In this document: piece by piece, positions 19,764-29,500 of the stretch
How the letters are laid out: each line of letters starts with the position of its first letter
Position numbering within the stretch: position 1 is the stretch's first letter
Assembly: GCF_005233515.1 (NCBI RefSeq)
Contig: NZ_QFZZ01000013.1
Span: 28,145 to 92,144, forward strand
Source of the DNA: Pseudomonas sp. CFBP13508
GTDB lineage: Bacteria; Pseudomonadota; Gammaproteobacteria; Pseudomonadales; Pseudomonadaceae
DNA: 64,000 bases
Direction: 5' to 3'
Notes under the pieces: model-generated
The model's input: only the letters and a program-made list of their open reading frames with translations
What the model was told of the DNA's origin: nothing
Database searches by the model: none
Made by a program: the position numbers and the translations under genes

Positions 19764-19823
19764 CCAAGCAAGCGCTTGGTTTGTAAACAGGCGAAACATT
19801 CTTCTGCCCAAGCGCTTGCTTGG
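19764..19823. promoter_or_regulatory. paired AtuR operators
   Basis: CCAAGCAAGCGCTTGG at 19764-19779 and its exact reverse complement CCAAGCGCTTGCTTGG at 19808-19823 face each other across 28 bases. Each contains the palindrome CAAGCGCTTG. They lie between atuA and the divergent TetR gene. From memory, P. aeruginosa AtuR also binds two inverted repeats at this place. The arrangement can repress both promoters at once. Confidence 0.85.
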
Positions 19824-19901
19824 TGCCCGCGCGCGGCTTAAATTGCGCGCAACCCTGCGGTTACAGGGGGCAACACACTGATCGACTGTAGGAGAGAACG
19901 G

Positions 19902-20525
19902 GTGGACGAGCAAAAAGCCCTGCGGGTCATGCGCGAACTGGTCGACCAGGGCCAGTTGACCGACCCGGACAGCGCCCGCGGCAAATTGCTGCAAGTGGCG
20001 GCTCACCTGTTTCGCAACAAAGGCTACGAGCGCACCACGGTGCGCGATCTGGCCAGCGCTGTGGGCATTCAGTCGGGAAGCATTTTTCATCACTTCAAAA
20101 GCAAGGATGAAATTCTCCGCGCGGTGATGGAGGAAACCATCCGCTACAACACCGCGCTGATGCGCGCAGCCCTGGCCGAAGCCGGCGAAGTGCGCGAGAA
20201 AGTGCTGGCGCTGATTCGCTGCGAATTGCAGTCGATCATGGGCGGCAGTGGCGAGGCGATGGCGGTGCTGGTGTACGAATGGCGCTCATTGTCCGAAGAC
20301 GGCCAGGCTAAAGTCCTTGCTTTGCGTGACGTTTATGAAGACATCTGGCTGCAGGTTCTGGGCGAGGCCAAGGACGCCGGCTATATTCGCGGCGACGTTT
20401 TTATTACCCGACGTTTCCTTACCGGCGCACTGTCCTGGACCACCACCTGGTTCCGTGCCGGCGGCAGTTTGAGCCTCGATCAGCTCGCCGATGAAGCGCT
20501 GATTCTGGTCCTCGAAGCGCGTTGA
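19902..20525 (+). CDS. atuR: TetR-family repressor AtuR
   Basis: The protein has 207 residues and starts at a GTG with AGGAGAG about 6 bases upstream. The helix-turn-helix is at about 45-65 (TTVRDLASAVGIQSGSIFHH), followed by FKSKDEIL, typical of TetR. The C-terminal half is a helical ligand-binding domain. It is divergent from atuA with the twin palindromes between, as atuR is from atuA in P. aeruginosa. It should release DNA when an acyl-CoA terpenoid such as geranyl-CoA is present; that ligand is inferred. Confidence 0.88.
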   Translation: MDEQKALRVMRELVDQGQLTDPDSARGKLLQVAAHLFRNKGYERTTVRDLASAVGIQSGSIFHHFKSKDEILRAVMEETIRYNTALMRAALAEAGEVREKVLALIRCELQSIMGGSGEAMAVLVYEWRSLSEDGQAKVLALRDVYEDIWLQVLGEAKDAGYIRGDVFITRRFLTGALSWTTTWFRAGGSLSLDQLADEALILVLEAR

Positions 20526-20618
20526 ACGGTTGTCGGACCGGCCGACAAACTGGCTAAGTCGGCGAAACCGCCTAGCTTGAATGCATTGATCGCTATTTTT
20601 TTCGGGGAGTGGGGTGTT

Positions 20619-21416
20619 TTGAAGTCTTCGCCAATTCGGACAGCCGCCGGGCTGATGCTCGCTGCGCTGGCTGCGTTATGGGTATTGCCCGCTCAGTCAG
20701 CGCAATTGGTCCGGGTCGGCGCCGCGCATTTCCCGCCTTATACGATTCGCCCGGAAAACGGCGCCGATACCGGCCTGTTGCCGCAATTGATCGAGGCGCT
20801 GAACCGCTCGCAAAGCGACTATCAGTTCGTCCTGGTGCCAACCTCGATCCCGCGCCGTTTCGGTGATTTCAAGCAGGGCCGCATCGATATGGCGATCTTC
20901 GAGAACCCCGAGTGGGGCTGGAAGGACATTCCCCACGACGACGTCGACATGGGCCTGGAAGACGCCGAAATCTTCGTCGCACAACGCGAAGACGGTCGCC
21001 AGCAGAATTACTTCTCGAGCCTGTCGGGCAAGCGTCTGGCGCTGTTCAGCGGTTATCACTACGAATTCGCCAACTTCAATGCCGACCCGAAATTCCTCGC
21101 GCACAACTACAACGCCACGCTGACCTATTCCCACGACAGCAACCTGCTGATGGTCCTGCGCGGGCGCGCCGACATTGCCTTGGTCACCCGTTCCTATCTG
21201 TTCGATTACCTGCTGCGCAACGAGAAGGTCCGCGATGAGCTGTTGGCGTCGCAGCGTACCGATCAGATCTATCACCATTACGCGATTCTGCGGCCAAGCG
21301 CTCCGATCACCGGCGACGCCTTCGGCAATCTGTTGCAGCGTCTGCGTGACAATGGCGAATTGCTGAAGATTTTCGAGCCTTACAAGATTGCCGTGGTGCC
21401 CGTGCCGCATCACTGA
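20619..21416 (+). CDS. periplasmic solute-binding protein, family 3 type
   Basis: The protein has 265 residues from a TTG at 20619 with GGGGAG 9 bases upstream; this start gives a clean signal peptide ending at about AQSAQ. The mature protein VRVGAAHFPPYTIRPENG with a following amphipathic two-lobe pattern is typical of polar amino-acid-binding proteins (SBP_bac_3). No permease or ATPase is next to it, so it is an orphan. It could serve a distant transporter or act as a sensor partner. The ligand is unknown. Confidence 0.8.
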   Translation: MKSSPIRTAAGLMLAALAALWVLPAQSAQLVRVGAAHFPPYTIRPENGADTGLLPQLIEALNRSQSDYQFVLVPTSIPRRFGDFKQGRIDMAIFENPEWGWKDIPHDDVDMGLEDAEIFVAQREDGRQQNYFSSLSGKRLALFSGYHYEFANFNADPKFLAHNYNATLTYSHDSNLLMVLRGRADIALVTRSYLFDYLLRNEKVRDELLASQRTDQIYHHYAILRPSAPITGDAFGNLLQRLRDNGELLKIFEPYKIAVVPVPHH

Positions 21417-21438
21417 AGCGCTGTTTTCGTCCCGCGCT

Positions 21439-21462
21439 TAAATTTCCCCTCCCGGCTCACGT
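21439..21462 (+). promoter_or_regulatory. PvdS-dependent promoter (IS box) of pvdY
   Basis: TAAAT (21439-21443), 16 bases, then CGT (21460-21462) is an exact match to the iron-starvation box recognised by PvdS. It lies 40 bases before the pvdY start. Confidence 0.85.
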
Positions 21463-21501
21463 CACTTCGTTGAACTGTCGACGATTACGTGAGCCCGACC
21501 C

Positions 21502-22515
21502 ATGTCCAATCTGAATGACCTGACTGCCCTGGCGTTGCCCTCGGGCAGTCGATTGATCGCTGATGCTACCGAGAGCCGACTGAGCCTGAGCCTGGACGGG
21601 CAACCGCTGATTCGGCTGCGCCTGGACCGCGAGGCCAATGGCCCGATTCAGCTTGATGAACGTTTTGCCCTGCCGCCCGGGCAAGCCTTGTGGGCCGCCT
21701 GTTATTGGTTGTTCGCCCGTGATCCGGCGTGCCAGCAATTGACCTGGCAACTCGATCAGCCGCCGACCGAAGCCTTGCGCAGTGGTCTGCTGATCAATAC
21801 CGAAGTCGCCGGCGAGTATCGCTGCGAGCGCACGCTGTTCTGGCAATTGCCGCAGCCGTGGCTGGGCACTTCACTGACCGGCAGCTATCCGCAGCAAATG
21901 GTCATCAGCCACGGCAAGCGCCATCCGCTGCGACCGGTGAAGCCGCGCGGTGAAGTCTATCGGCGTTTCGATGCGCGGCTCGGCGCGTGGATTTCCTTGC
22001 GAACGCTGGAAATCGAGGAAGATCTGTCGCGCTTCAATCGCTGGCAGAACAGCCCGCGCGTGGCGAGTTTCTGGCAGGAGGAGGGCAGCCTTGAGCAGCA
22101 TCGCGAATATCTCAGCAAGCTCGATGGCGATCCGCACACATTGACGCTGATTGGCTGTTTCGATGATCAGCCGTTCGCTTATTTCGAAGCCTACTGGGCC
22201 AAGGAAGATCGTATCGCGCCGTTCTATGATGCCGACGATTACGACCGTGGCATTCACATGCTGGTCGGCGAGGAGAGTCATCGCGGCCCACACAAAGTGG
22301 CGAGCTGGTTATCGGCACTGGTGCATTACCTGTTTCTCGATGATCCACGCACCCAGCGCGTGGTCGCCGAGCCACGTGCCGACAACGCGAAGATGATCGG
22401 ACATATGCACAACCAGTGCTTTCACTGCGAGAAGGAATTCGATTTTCCGCACAAGCGCGCGGCATTGATGATTCTGGGGCGGGAGCGGTTTTTTGATCGG
22501 TGCAAGCTGGCCTGA
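21502..22515 (+). CDS. pvdY: siderophore acetyltransferase PvdY (IucB/AlcB-like)
   Basis: The protein has 337 residues with a C-terminal GNAT-type domain of the IucB/RhbD siderophore family (about 160-337): the segments FDARLGAWISLRTLEIEEDL, CFDDQPFAYFEAYWAKEDRI and RVVAEPRADNAKMIGHMHN are characteristic. Such enzymes acylate hydroxylamine groups. In pyoverdine producers PvdY acetylates N5-hydroxyornithine, which implies acetyl- or cyclo-hydroxyornithine in the peptide. An exact PvdS box precedes it and pvdS is convergent downstream. The name is inferred from family and position; the substrate was not tested. Confidence 0.8.
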   Translation: MSNLNDLTALALPSGSRLIADATESRLSLSLDGQPLIRLRLDREANGPIQLDERFALPPGQALWAACYWLFARDPACQQLTWQLDQPPTEALRSGLLINTEVAGEYRCERTLFWQLPQPWLGTSLTGSYPQQMVISHGKRHPLRPVKPRGEVYRRFDARLGAWISLRTLEIEEDLSRFNRWQNSPRVASFWQEEGSLEQHREYLSKLDGDPHTLTLIGCFDDQPFAYFEAYWAKEDRIAPFYDADDYDRGIHMLVGEESHRGPHKVASWLSALVHYLFLDDPRTQRVVAEPRADNAKMIGHMHNQCFHCEKEFDFPHKRAALMILGRERFFDRCKLA

Positions 22516-22551
22516 TGCGTTCGGCTTCGGTATTGCGTTGAGTCTGAGGCC

Positions 22552-22630
22552 GCTTTCGCGAGCAGGCTCGCTCCCACACTGGGTTTGTGTTGTTCATCAA
22601 ACCCTGTGGGAGCGAGCCTGCTCGCGAATG
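22552..22630. repeat. REP pair between pvdY and pvdS
   Basis: Two inverted copies of the REP core lie in the 136 bases between the convergent pvdY and pvdS genes and could form terminator-like hairpins for both. Confidence 0.9.
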
Positions 22631-22651
22631 GCTTGACGCAGAATCCGGATC

Positions 22652-23206
22652 CTAACGACGACCCGCAATCACTGCATCCCGCCGACTGCCCGACACCTTG
22701 CGGCAGTGCACCAGCGCATCACGAATCATGAAGTTGACCAGGGTGGGCGATACGCCCAGTTCCTTGGCGATGTCTTTCTGCGGCACGCCGTGCAAGCGGT
22801 ACATCTCGAAGGCATAGCGGGTGCGGCTGGGCAGTTCGGTCAGCGCATCGGCGATGTGTTCGAGGGTCGAGAAGTTGATGTGCGAAGTTTCCGGCGAAGC
22901 GCCCTGAATCACCACGTTCAAGCCTTCCTCTTCCGGGCCTGAGTATTTCTGTTCGAGCGCCTGCTTGCGGTAGTGATCGATGGCGAGGTTGCGCACGATC
23001 TGGAACAGGTAGCTCAGCTGAGCCTTGATCGACGACGTGATCGGCGGCGCCGATTGCAGTCGGAAAAACGCATCCTGAACCACGTCTTCGGCACGAGACC
23101 TGCAACCGGTAATGCGGGCTGCAATCTTGACCAGAATCAGTCGATTGTCGACGAATGCCTGAAGTAGCGGTGAATCGCACCTGCTTGTGGATACTTGTTC
23201 CGTCAT
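22652..23206 (-). CDS. pvdS: iron-starvation ECF sigma factor PvdS
   Basis: This is a 184-residue ECF sigma factor. Region 2 (about 20-85, with RAEDVVQDAFFRLQ and LFQIVRNLAIDHYRKQ) binds the -10 element. Region 4 (about 125-180, with ELPSRTRYAFEMYRLHGVPQKDIAKELGVS) binds the -35 element. It matches the PvdS/PfrI/PbrA group that directs pyoverdine genes. I chose the ATG at 23206 because AAGG lies 8 bases before it; a GTG at 23215 is possible. The Fur box at 23287-23305 explains iron repression. Confidence 0.95.
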   Translation of the reverse strand: MTEQVSTSRCDSPLLQAFVDNRLILVKIAARITGCRSRAEDVVQDAFFRLQSAPPITSSIKAQLSYLFQIVRNLAIDHYRKQALEQKYSGPEEEGLNVVIQGASPETSHINFSTLEHIADALTELPSRTRYAFEMYRLHGVPQKDIAKELGVSPTLVNFMIRDALVHCRKVSGSRRDAVIAGRR

Positions 23207-23286
23207 GGAAATCACCTTGCTGCCAATAGGTTAGTGGGAGGGCCTCGGGGGACGGCGCCGTCCTACACATCGAGCGACAAATTATG

Positions 23287-23305
23287 TTGAATGATAATGA
23301 TTGTC
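23287..23305. promoter_or_regulatory. Fur box upstream of pvdS
   Basis: The 19 bases TTGAATGATAATGATTGTC match 14 of 19 positions of the Fur consensus GATAATGATAATCATTATC, with the central GATAAT intact. It lies about 80 bases before the pvdS start, where Fur would block the pvdS promoter when iron is plentiful. Confidence 0.82.
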
Positions 23306-23400
23306 AAATGAGAAAGAGAGGTATTGCTGTAAGGCGATGTGTTTTGCCAACTGCGACACGCCGCCGCACCCCAGCCCCGCTGGACGTCGCGCCTGCCGAC

Positions 23401-23424
23401 TAATTATTTCCCCACTCCATCCGT
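23401..23424 (+). promoter_or_regulatory. PvdS-dependent promoter (IS box) of pvdL
   Basis: TAATT (23401-23405), 16 bases, then CGT (23422-23424) differs from the TAAAT-N16-CGT box at one position and is followed by a TTTCCCC stretch as at pvdY. It lies about 150 bases before the pvdL start. Confidence 0.75.
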
Positions 23425-23576
23425 TCTCATTGGTGAATGGCCCGGGTGCAGATCCCCGGCCTCAGCGCATTCCGATGCCTTGCGCGGTCGGCACAGACCG
23501 CGCCCCGCACGCCTCTCGACAGGTGTGACGCAGCCACCCGATTCCACTTGCAAGCCGAATTCAGGCAGGAAACCTC

Positions 23577-26500
23577 ATGACCGACGCGTTCGAACTTCCC
23601 AGCACCCTGGTCCATGCCCTCAAGCGTCGCGCGGCCCTGACGCCGGACCGACTGGCCTTGCGTTTTCTCGCCGAAAACCCGGAGCAGGCTGTGGTGCTCA
23701 GCTATCGCGAACTCGATCAACGCGCGCGCACCATCGCCGCTGCGTTGCAGGCTCAGGCTGGATTCGGTGAGCGTGCGGTGCTGCTGTTTCCCAGTGGCGC
23801 GGATTACGTCGCGGCGTTTTTCGGTTGCCTGTATGCCGGTGTGATTGCGGTGCCGGCCTATCCGCCGGAATCCGCGCGTCGTCATCATCAGGAGCGTTTG
23901 CTGTCGATCATCGCCGACGCCGAGCCCACGCTGTTGCTGACCAGCGCCGACCTGCGCGATGCCTTGCAACAAATCGACGGCGCGCCGCCGCTGTTGTGTG
24001 TCGACACCCTCGACAGCGCACTGGCCGAACAGTGGGTTGAACCGAGCCTGCCGGCCGAGCACATCGCCTTTCTGCAATACACCTCTGGCTCCACCGCGCT
24101 GCCCAAGGGTGTGCAGGTCAGCCATGGCAATCTGGTCGCCAACGAACTGCTGATCCGTCGCGGTTTCGGGATCGACGTCAATCCGGACGACGTCATCGTC
24201 AGTTGGTTGCCGCTGTACCACGACATGGGTTTGATCGGTGGTCTGCTGCAACCGATTTTCAGCGGCGTGCCGTGCATTCTGATGTCGCCGGCGTACTTCC
24301 TCGGCCGGCCGTTGCGCTGGCTGGAAGCGATTGCCGAGTACGGCGGCACCATCAGCGGCGGCCCGGATTTCGCCTATCGCTTGTGCAGTGAGCGGGTCAG
24401 CGAATCGGCCCTTGAGCGCCTCGATCTGAGTCGATGGCGCGTGGCCTATTCCGGCTCCGAGCCGATCCGCCTCGACACCCTCGAGCGCTTCGCCGAGAAA
24501 TTCGCCGCCTGCGGTTTCAGCGACAACAGCTTCATGGCCTCGTACGGTCTGGCCGAGGCGACCCTGTTTGTCGCTGGCACACCGCGCGGCAACGGCATCC
24601 CGGCGCTGCGTGTGGACGATCAGGCGCTGGCGCAAAACCGCGCCGAGCCGGGCGACGGCAGCGCGATCATGAGCTGCGGCATCAGCCAGCCTGAGCACGC
24701 GGTGCTGATCGTCGAACCGAATACCCTCGAAGAACTCGCCGATAACGCCGTCGGCGAAGTCTGGGCCGCCGGCCCGAGCATCGCCCACGGTTACTGGCGC
24801 AACCCCGAAGCCAGCGCCAAGACCTTCGTGCAGCACGCCGGCCGCACCTGGTTGCGCACCGGCGACCTGGGTTTTATCCGTGCGGGCGAGTTGTTCGTCA
24901 CCGGGCGCCTGAAAGACATGCTCATCGTCCGTGGCCATAACCTCTACCCGCAGGACATCGAGCAGACCGTCGAGCGCGAAGTCGAAGTGGTGCGCAAGGG
25001 CCGCGTGGCGGCGTTCGCGGTCACTCACAACGGCGAAGAGGGCATCGGCATTGCTGCGGAAATCAGCCGCAGCGTGCAGAAAATCCTCGCGCCAGATGCG
25101 CTGATCAAAGCCATTCGCCAAGCCGTGGCCGAGGCGTATCAGGAGGCGCCAAGCGTGGTGGTGCTGCTCAATCCGGGCGCGTTGCCGAAAACCTCCAGCG
25201 GCAAACTGCAGCGCTCGGCGTGCCGCAATCGTCTGGCTGATGGCAGCCTCGACAGTTACGCGCTGTTCCCTTCGATCACAGCGGCAACGGAAACCGCGAC
25301 CAGCAGCACTTCGGATCTTGAAGCGTTGATCGGGCAAATCTGGGCCGAGCAACTCAACGTCAAGCAGGTCAGTGGCGACGACCATTTCTTTCTGCTCGGC
25401 GGCAACTCGATCGCTGCCACGCAAGTGGTGGCGCGGGTTCGCGAAGCACTCGGTGTCGAGCTGAGCCTGCGCCTGCTGTTCGAAGCGCCAACCCTCTGCG
25501 CTTTCGCCGCCGCTGTGGCGCAGCTAAAACAGGACGGCGGCAGCGCTCAAGGTCCGATCAGCACCTTGTCGCGCAGTGAGCCGATGCCGCAGTCGCTGGC
25601 ACAAAACCGTCTGTGGATCACCTGGCAACTCGATCCACAGAGCAGCGCCTACAACATTCCCGGCGGCCTGCGCTTGCGTGGCGAACTGGATGAAGACGCC
25701 CTGCGCGCCAGCTTCCAGCAACTGATCGAACGCCACGAATCTTTGCGCACACGTTTCTTCGAGCGCGACGGCGTGGCATTGCAGCAAGTGCTCGCTGATG
25801 CCGAATTCAACCTGCAACTGATCGACATCAGCGACCTGCCAATGGCCGAGCGTGAAGCCCGTGCCGAGCAGATTCGCGAAGACGAGGCGCGCACTCGGTT
25901 CGATCTGGAAAAAGGCCCGCTGCTGTCGGTGACACTGGTGCGTCTCGATGACGAAGAACATCAACTGCTGGTGACCCTGCACCACATCATCGCTGACGGC
26001 TGGTCGCTGAATATCCTCCTCGATGAATTCTCGCGTCTCTACGCGGCGGCTACCCAAGGTGCGCCGGCGACACTGGCAGCGCTGCCCACGCATTACGCCG
26101 ATTACGGCAACTGGCAGCGGCAATGGTTGGCGCAAGGCGAGGGCGAGCGGCAACTGGCGTACTGGAAAGCGCAGTTGGGCGAAGAACATCCGCCATTGGA
26201 ACTGGCCACCGATCACCCGCGCTCGGCCAGACACAACCACAGCGCCGCACGCTACAACGTGCGCTTGAGTAGCAAACTCAGCGAGGCGATCCGCCAGACC
26301 GCGCAGGCTCACGAAGCCACGCCGTTCATGCTTCTGCTCGCTGCGTTGCAAAGTTTGCTGCACCGCTACAGTGGTCAGCGCGACATTCGCATCGGCGTGC
26401 CCAACGCCAACCGTCCGCGCCTGGAAACCCAAAGCCTGATCGGCTTCTTCATCAATACCCAGGTGTTGCGTGCGCAAATCGATTCGCGCCTGACATTTGC

Positions 26501-29500
26501 CGAGTTGCTGAACCAGACCCGCCAAGCCGCACTCGGCGCCCAGGCCAATCAGGATCTACCGTTCGAACAACTGCTCGAAGCTTTCCCGCAGGCCCGCGAA
26601 CAGGGACTGTTCCAGGTCATGTTCAACCATCAGCAGCGCGACCTCAGTGCGCTCAAGCGCCTGCCGGGTCTGCTCGCCGAAGAACTGCCGTGGCACAGCC
26701 GCGAGGCCAAGTTCGATCTGCAATTGCACAGCGAAGAGGATCGCAACGGTCGCCTGAGCTTGTCCTTCGACTACGCCAGCGAACTGTTCGACGCCACGAC
26801 CATCGAGCGCCTGGCCGAGCATTTCCATAATCTGCTCAGCGAGGTCTGCGAACAGCCAAAGCAGGCCATCGGCGATCTGCGCTTGCTGACGGCCAGCGAG
26901 CAGAATCAGCAGAAGGACTGGAGCGTCGCTCCGTGCACCCCGGCGCAACAATGGCTGCCGGAACTGCTCGAGCAACAATTGCGCAACACCCCGCAACGCA
27001 CCGCGCTGGTGTGGGACGGCGGTAGTCTGGATTTTGCCGAGCTGCACGCGCAAGCCAACCGGCTCGCCCATTACCTGCGCGACAAAGGCGTTGGCCCGGA
27101 CGTGTGCGTGGCCATCGCCGCCGAGCGTTCGCCGCAACTGCTGATCGGTCTGCTGGCGATCATCAAGGCCGGCGGCGCCTATGTGCCGCTTGATCCGGAT
27201 TATCCGGCCGAACGTCTCGCGTACATGCTCCGCGACAGTGGCGTCGAATTGCTCCTGACCCAGACGCAATTGCTCGAGCGTCTGCCGGCCAGCGATGGCG
27301 TCAGCGTGATCGCCATGGATGCGCTGCACCTGGATAAATGGCCGAGCCAGGCACCGGGACTGCGACTGCACGGCGACAACCTCGCCTACGTGATTTACAC
27401 ATCGGGTTCCACCGGGCAACCGAAAGGGGTCGGCAACACCCACGCCGCGCTGGCCGAGCGCCTGCAATGGATGCAGGACACTTACCGTCTCGACGAAACC
27501 GACGTGCTGATGCAAAAAGCGCCGATCAGTTTCGACGTCTCGGTGTGGGAATGCTTCTGGCCGCTGATCACCGGCGCGCGTCTGCTGCTTGCCGCCCCCG
27601 GCGAGCACCGCGACCCGCATCGCATCGCGCAACTGGTTCAGCAATACGGCGTGACCACGCTGCACTTCGTCCCGCCGCTGCTGGCGCTGTTCATCGACGA
27701 GCCGCTGAGTGCCGAATGCACCAGCCTGCGCCGGCTGTTTTCCGGCGGTGAAGCCTTGCCCGCCGAGCTGCGCAACCGGGTACTGGCGCAATTGCCAGCG
27801 GTGCAATTGCACAACCGTTACGGGCCGACTGAAACCGCAATCAACGTCACTCATTGGCACTGCACAACTGTCGATGGTGAGCGCTCGCCGATTGGCCGGC
27901 CGCTGGGCAATGTGGTCTGCCGCATTCTCGATGCCGATCTCAATCCAGTGCCGGCGGGCGTGGCGGGCGAGTTGTGCATCAGCGGCATCGGTCTGGCGCG
28001 TGGTTATCTGGGGCGTCCGGCGTTGACCGCCGAGCGTTTTGTCGTCGATCCACTGGGCGAGCAGGGTGCCCGTTTGTACCGCACCGGCGACCGTGCGCGC
28101 TGGACCGCTGATGGCGTGATCGAATACCTCGGCCGTCTCGATCAGCAGGTCAAACTGCGCGGCTTTCGCGTCGAACCGGAAGAAATCCAGGCGCGACTGC
28201 TGGCGCAAAATGGCGTCGCCCAAGCCGTGGTGCTGGTGCGCGAAACCGCTGCCGGTGGGCAACTGATCGGCTACTTCACGGCGAGCGATGCGCAGGAAAA
28301 TGCCGACGAACAAATCGCTCGACTGAAGAACGCTTTGGCCGCTGAGCTGCCGGAATACATGGTCCCGGCGCAACTTTTGCGCCTTGACGCGATGCCGCTG
28401 AGTCCCAGCGGCAAACTCGACCGCCGCGCCTTGCCCGAACCGCAATGGCAGGTGCGTGAACACGTCGAACCGGTCAGCGAACTGGAGCAACAAATCGCCG
28501 CGATCTGGCGCGAAGTGCTCGGTCTGAAGCAGGTTGGCCTGCGTGATGATTTCTTCGCCCTCGGCGGTCACTCGCTGCTGGCCACGCAAATCATTTCGCG
28601 CACACGTCAGGCCTGTGACGTCGAACTGCCGCTGCGCACACTGTTCGAGCACAGCGAACTGGGCGAATACGCCGAACAGATTCGCCTGATCCAGGTCAGC
28701 GGCCGCACCAACCAACAGTTGCCGATCGCAAAAATCGACCGCAGCCAAGCGGTGCCGCTGTCCTATTCGCAGCAGCGCATGTGGTTCCTCTGGCAGATGG
28801 AACCGGACAGCCCGGCTTACAACGTCGGCGGCATGGCGCGCTTGCGCGGCGCGCTGCATGTCGAGCATTTCGAGGCGGCGTTGCAGGCACTGATCCTGCG
28901 CCACGAAACCCTGCGCACTACGTTCCCCAGCGTTGACGGCGTCGCCCGCCAACAGGTGCATGCCGAGACCGGCGTGCGCATGGGCTGGAAGGATTTCTCG
29001 AGCCTGCCGGCAGAAGTCCGGGAGCAACAAGTGCAACAACTGGCCGATGCAGAAGCGCACCAGCCGTTCGATCTGGAAACCGGTCCGTTGCTGCGTGCCT
29101 GCCTGGTCAAGACTGCCGAGCACGAGCATTACTTCGTCCTGACCTTGCACCACATCGTCACCGAAGGCTGGGCGATGGACATCTTTGCCCGTGAACTCAG
29201 CGCGCTGTATGAAGCGTTCGTCGATGAGCGCGAATCACCGCTCGAGCCGCTGCCGGTGCAATACCTCGACTACAGCATCTGGCAGCGTCAGTGGCTGGAG
29301 TCCGGCGAGCGCCAGCGCCAGCTCGATTACTGGACCGCGCAACTCGGTCGCGAACACCCGCTGCTGGAACTGCCCGGCGACCGTCCGCGTCCACCGGTGC
29401 AGAGCCATCAGGGCGAGCTGTTCCGTTTCGATCTGAGCGACGATCTCGCTGCGCGGGTGCGGGCGTTCAATGCGCAAAACGGTCTGACCCTGTTCATGAC

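Larger units (their letters stand above)
23207..23576. other. pvdS/pvdL divergent control region
   Basis: This 370-base region without genes holds a Fur box near pvdS and a PvdS box for pvdL. This makes a cascade: iron-loaded Fur blocks pvdS, and PvdS then switches on pvdL and the other pvd genes. Confidence 0.8.

Noticed and set aside
23427..25424. Long open frame (665 codons) antisense to the start of pvdL, and similar ones through pvdL
   Set aside because: It mirrors the codon pattern of the GC-rich synthetase gene on the other strand, has no ribosome site and no recognisable domain.
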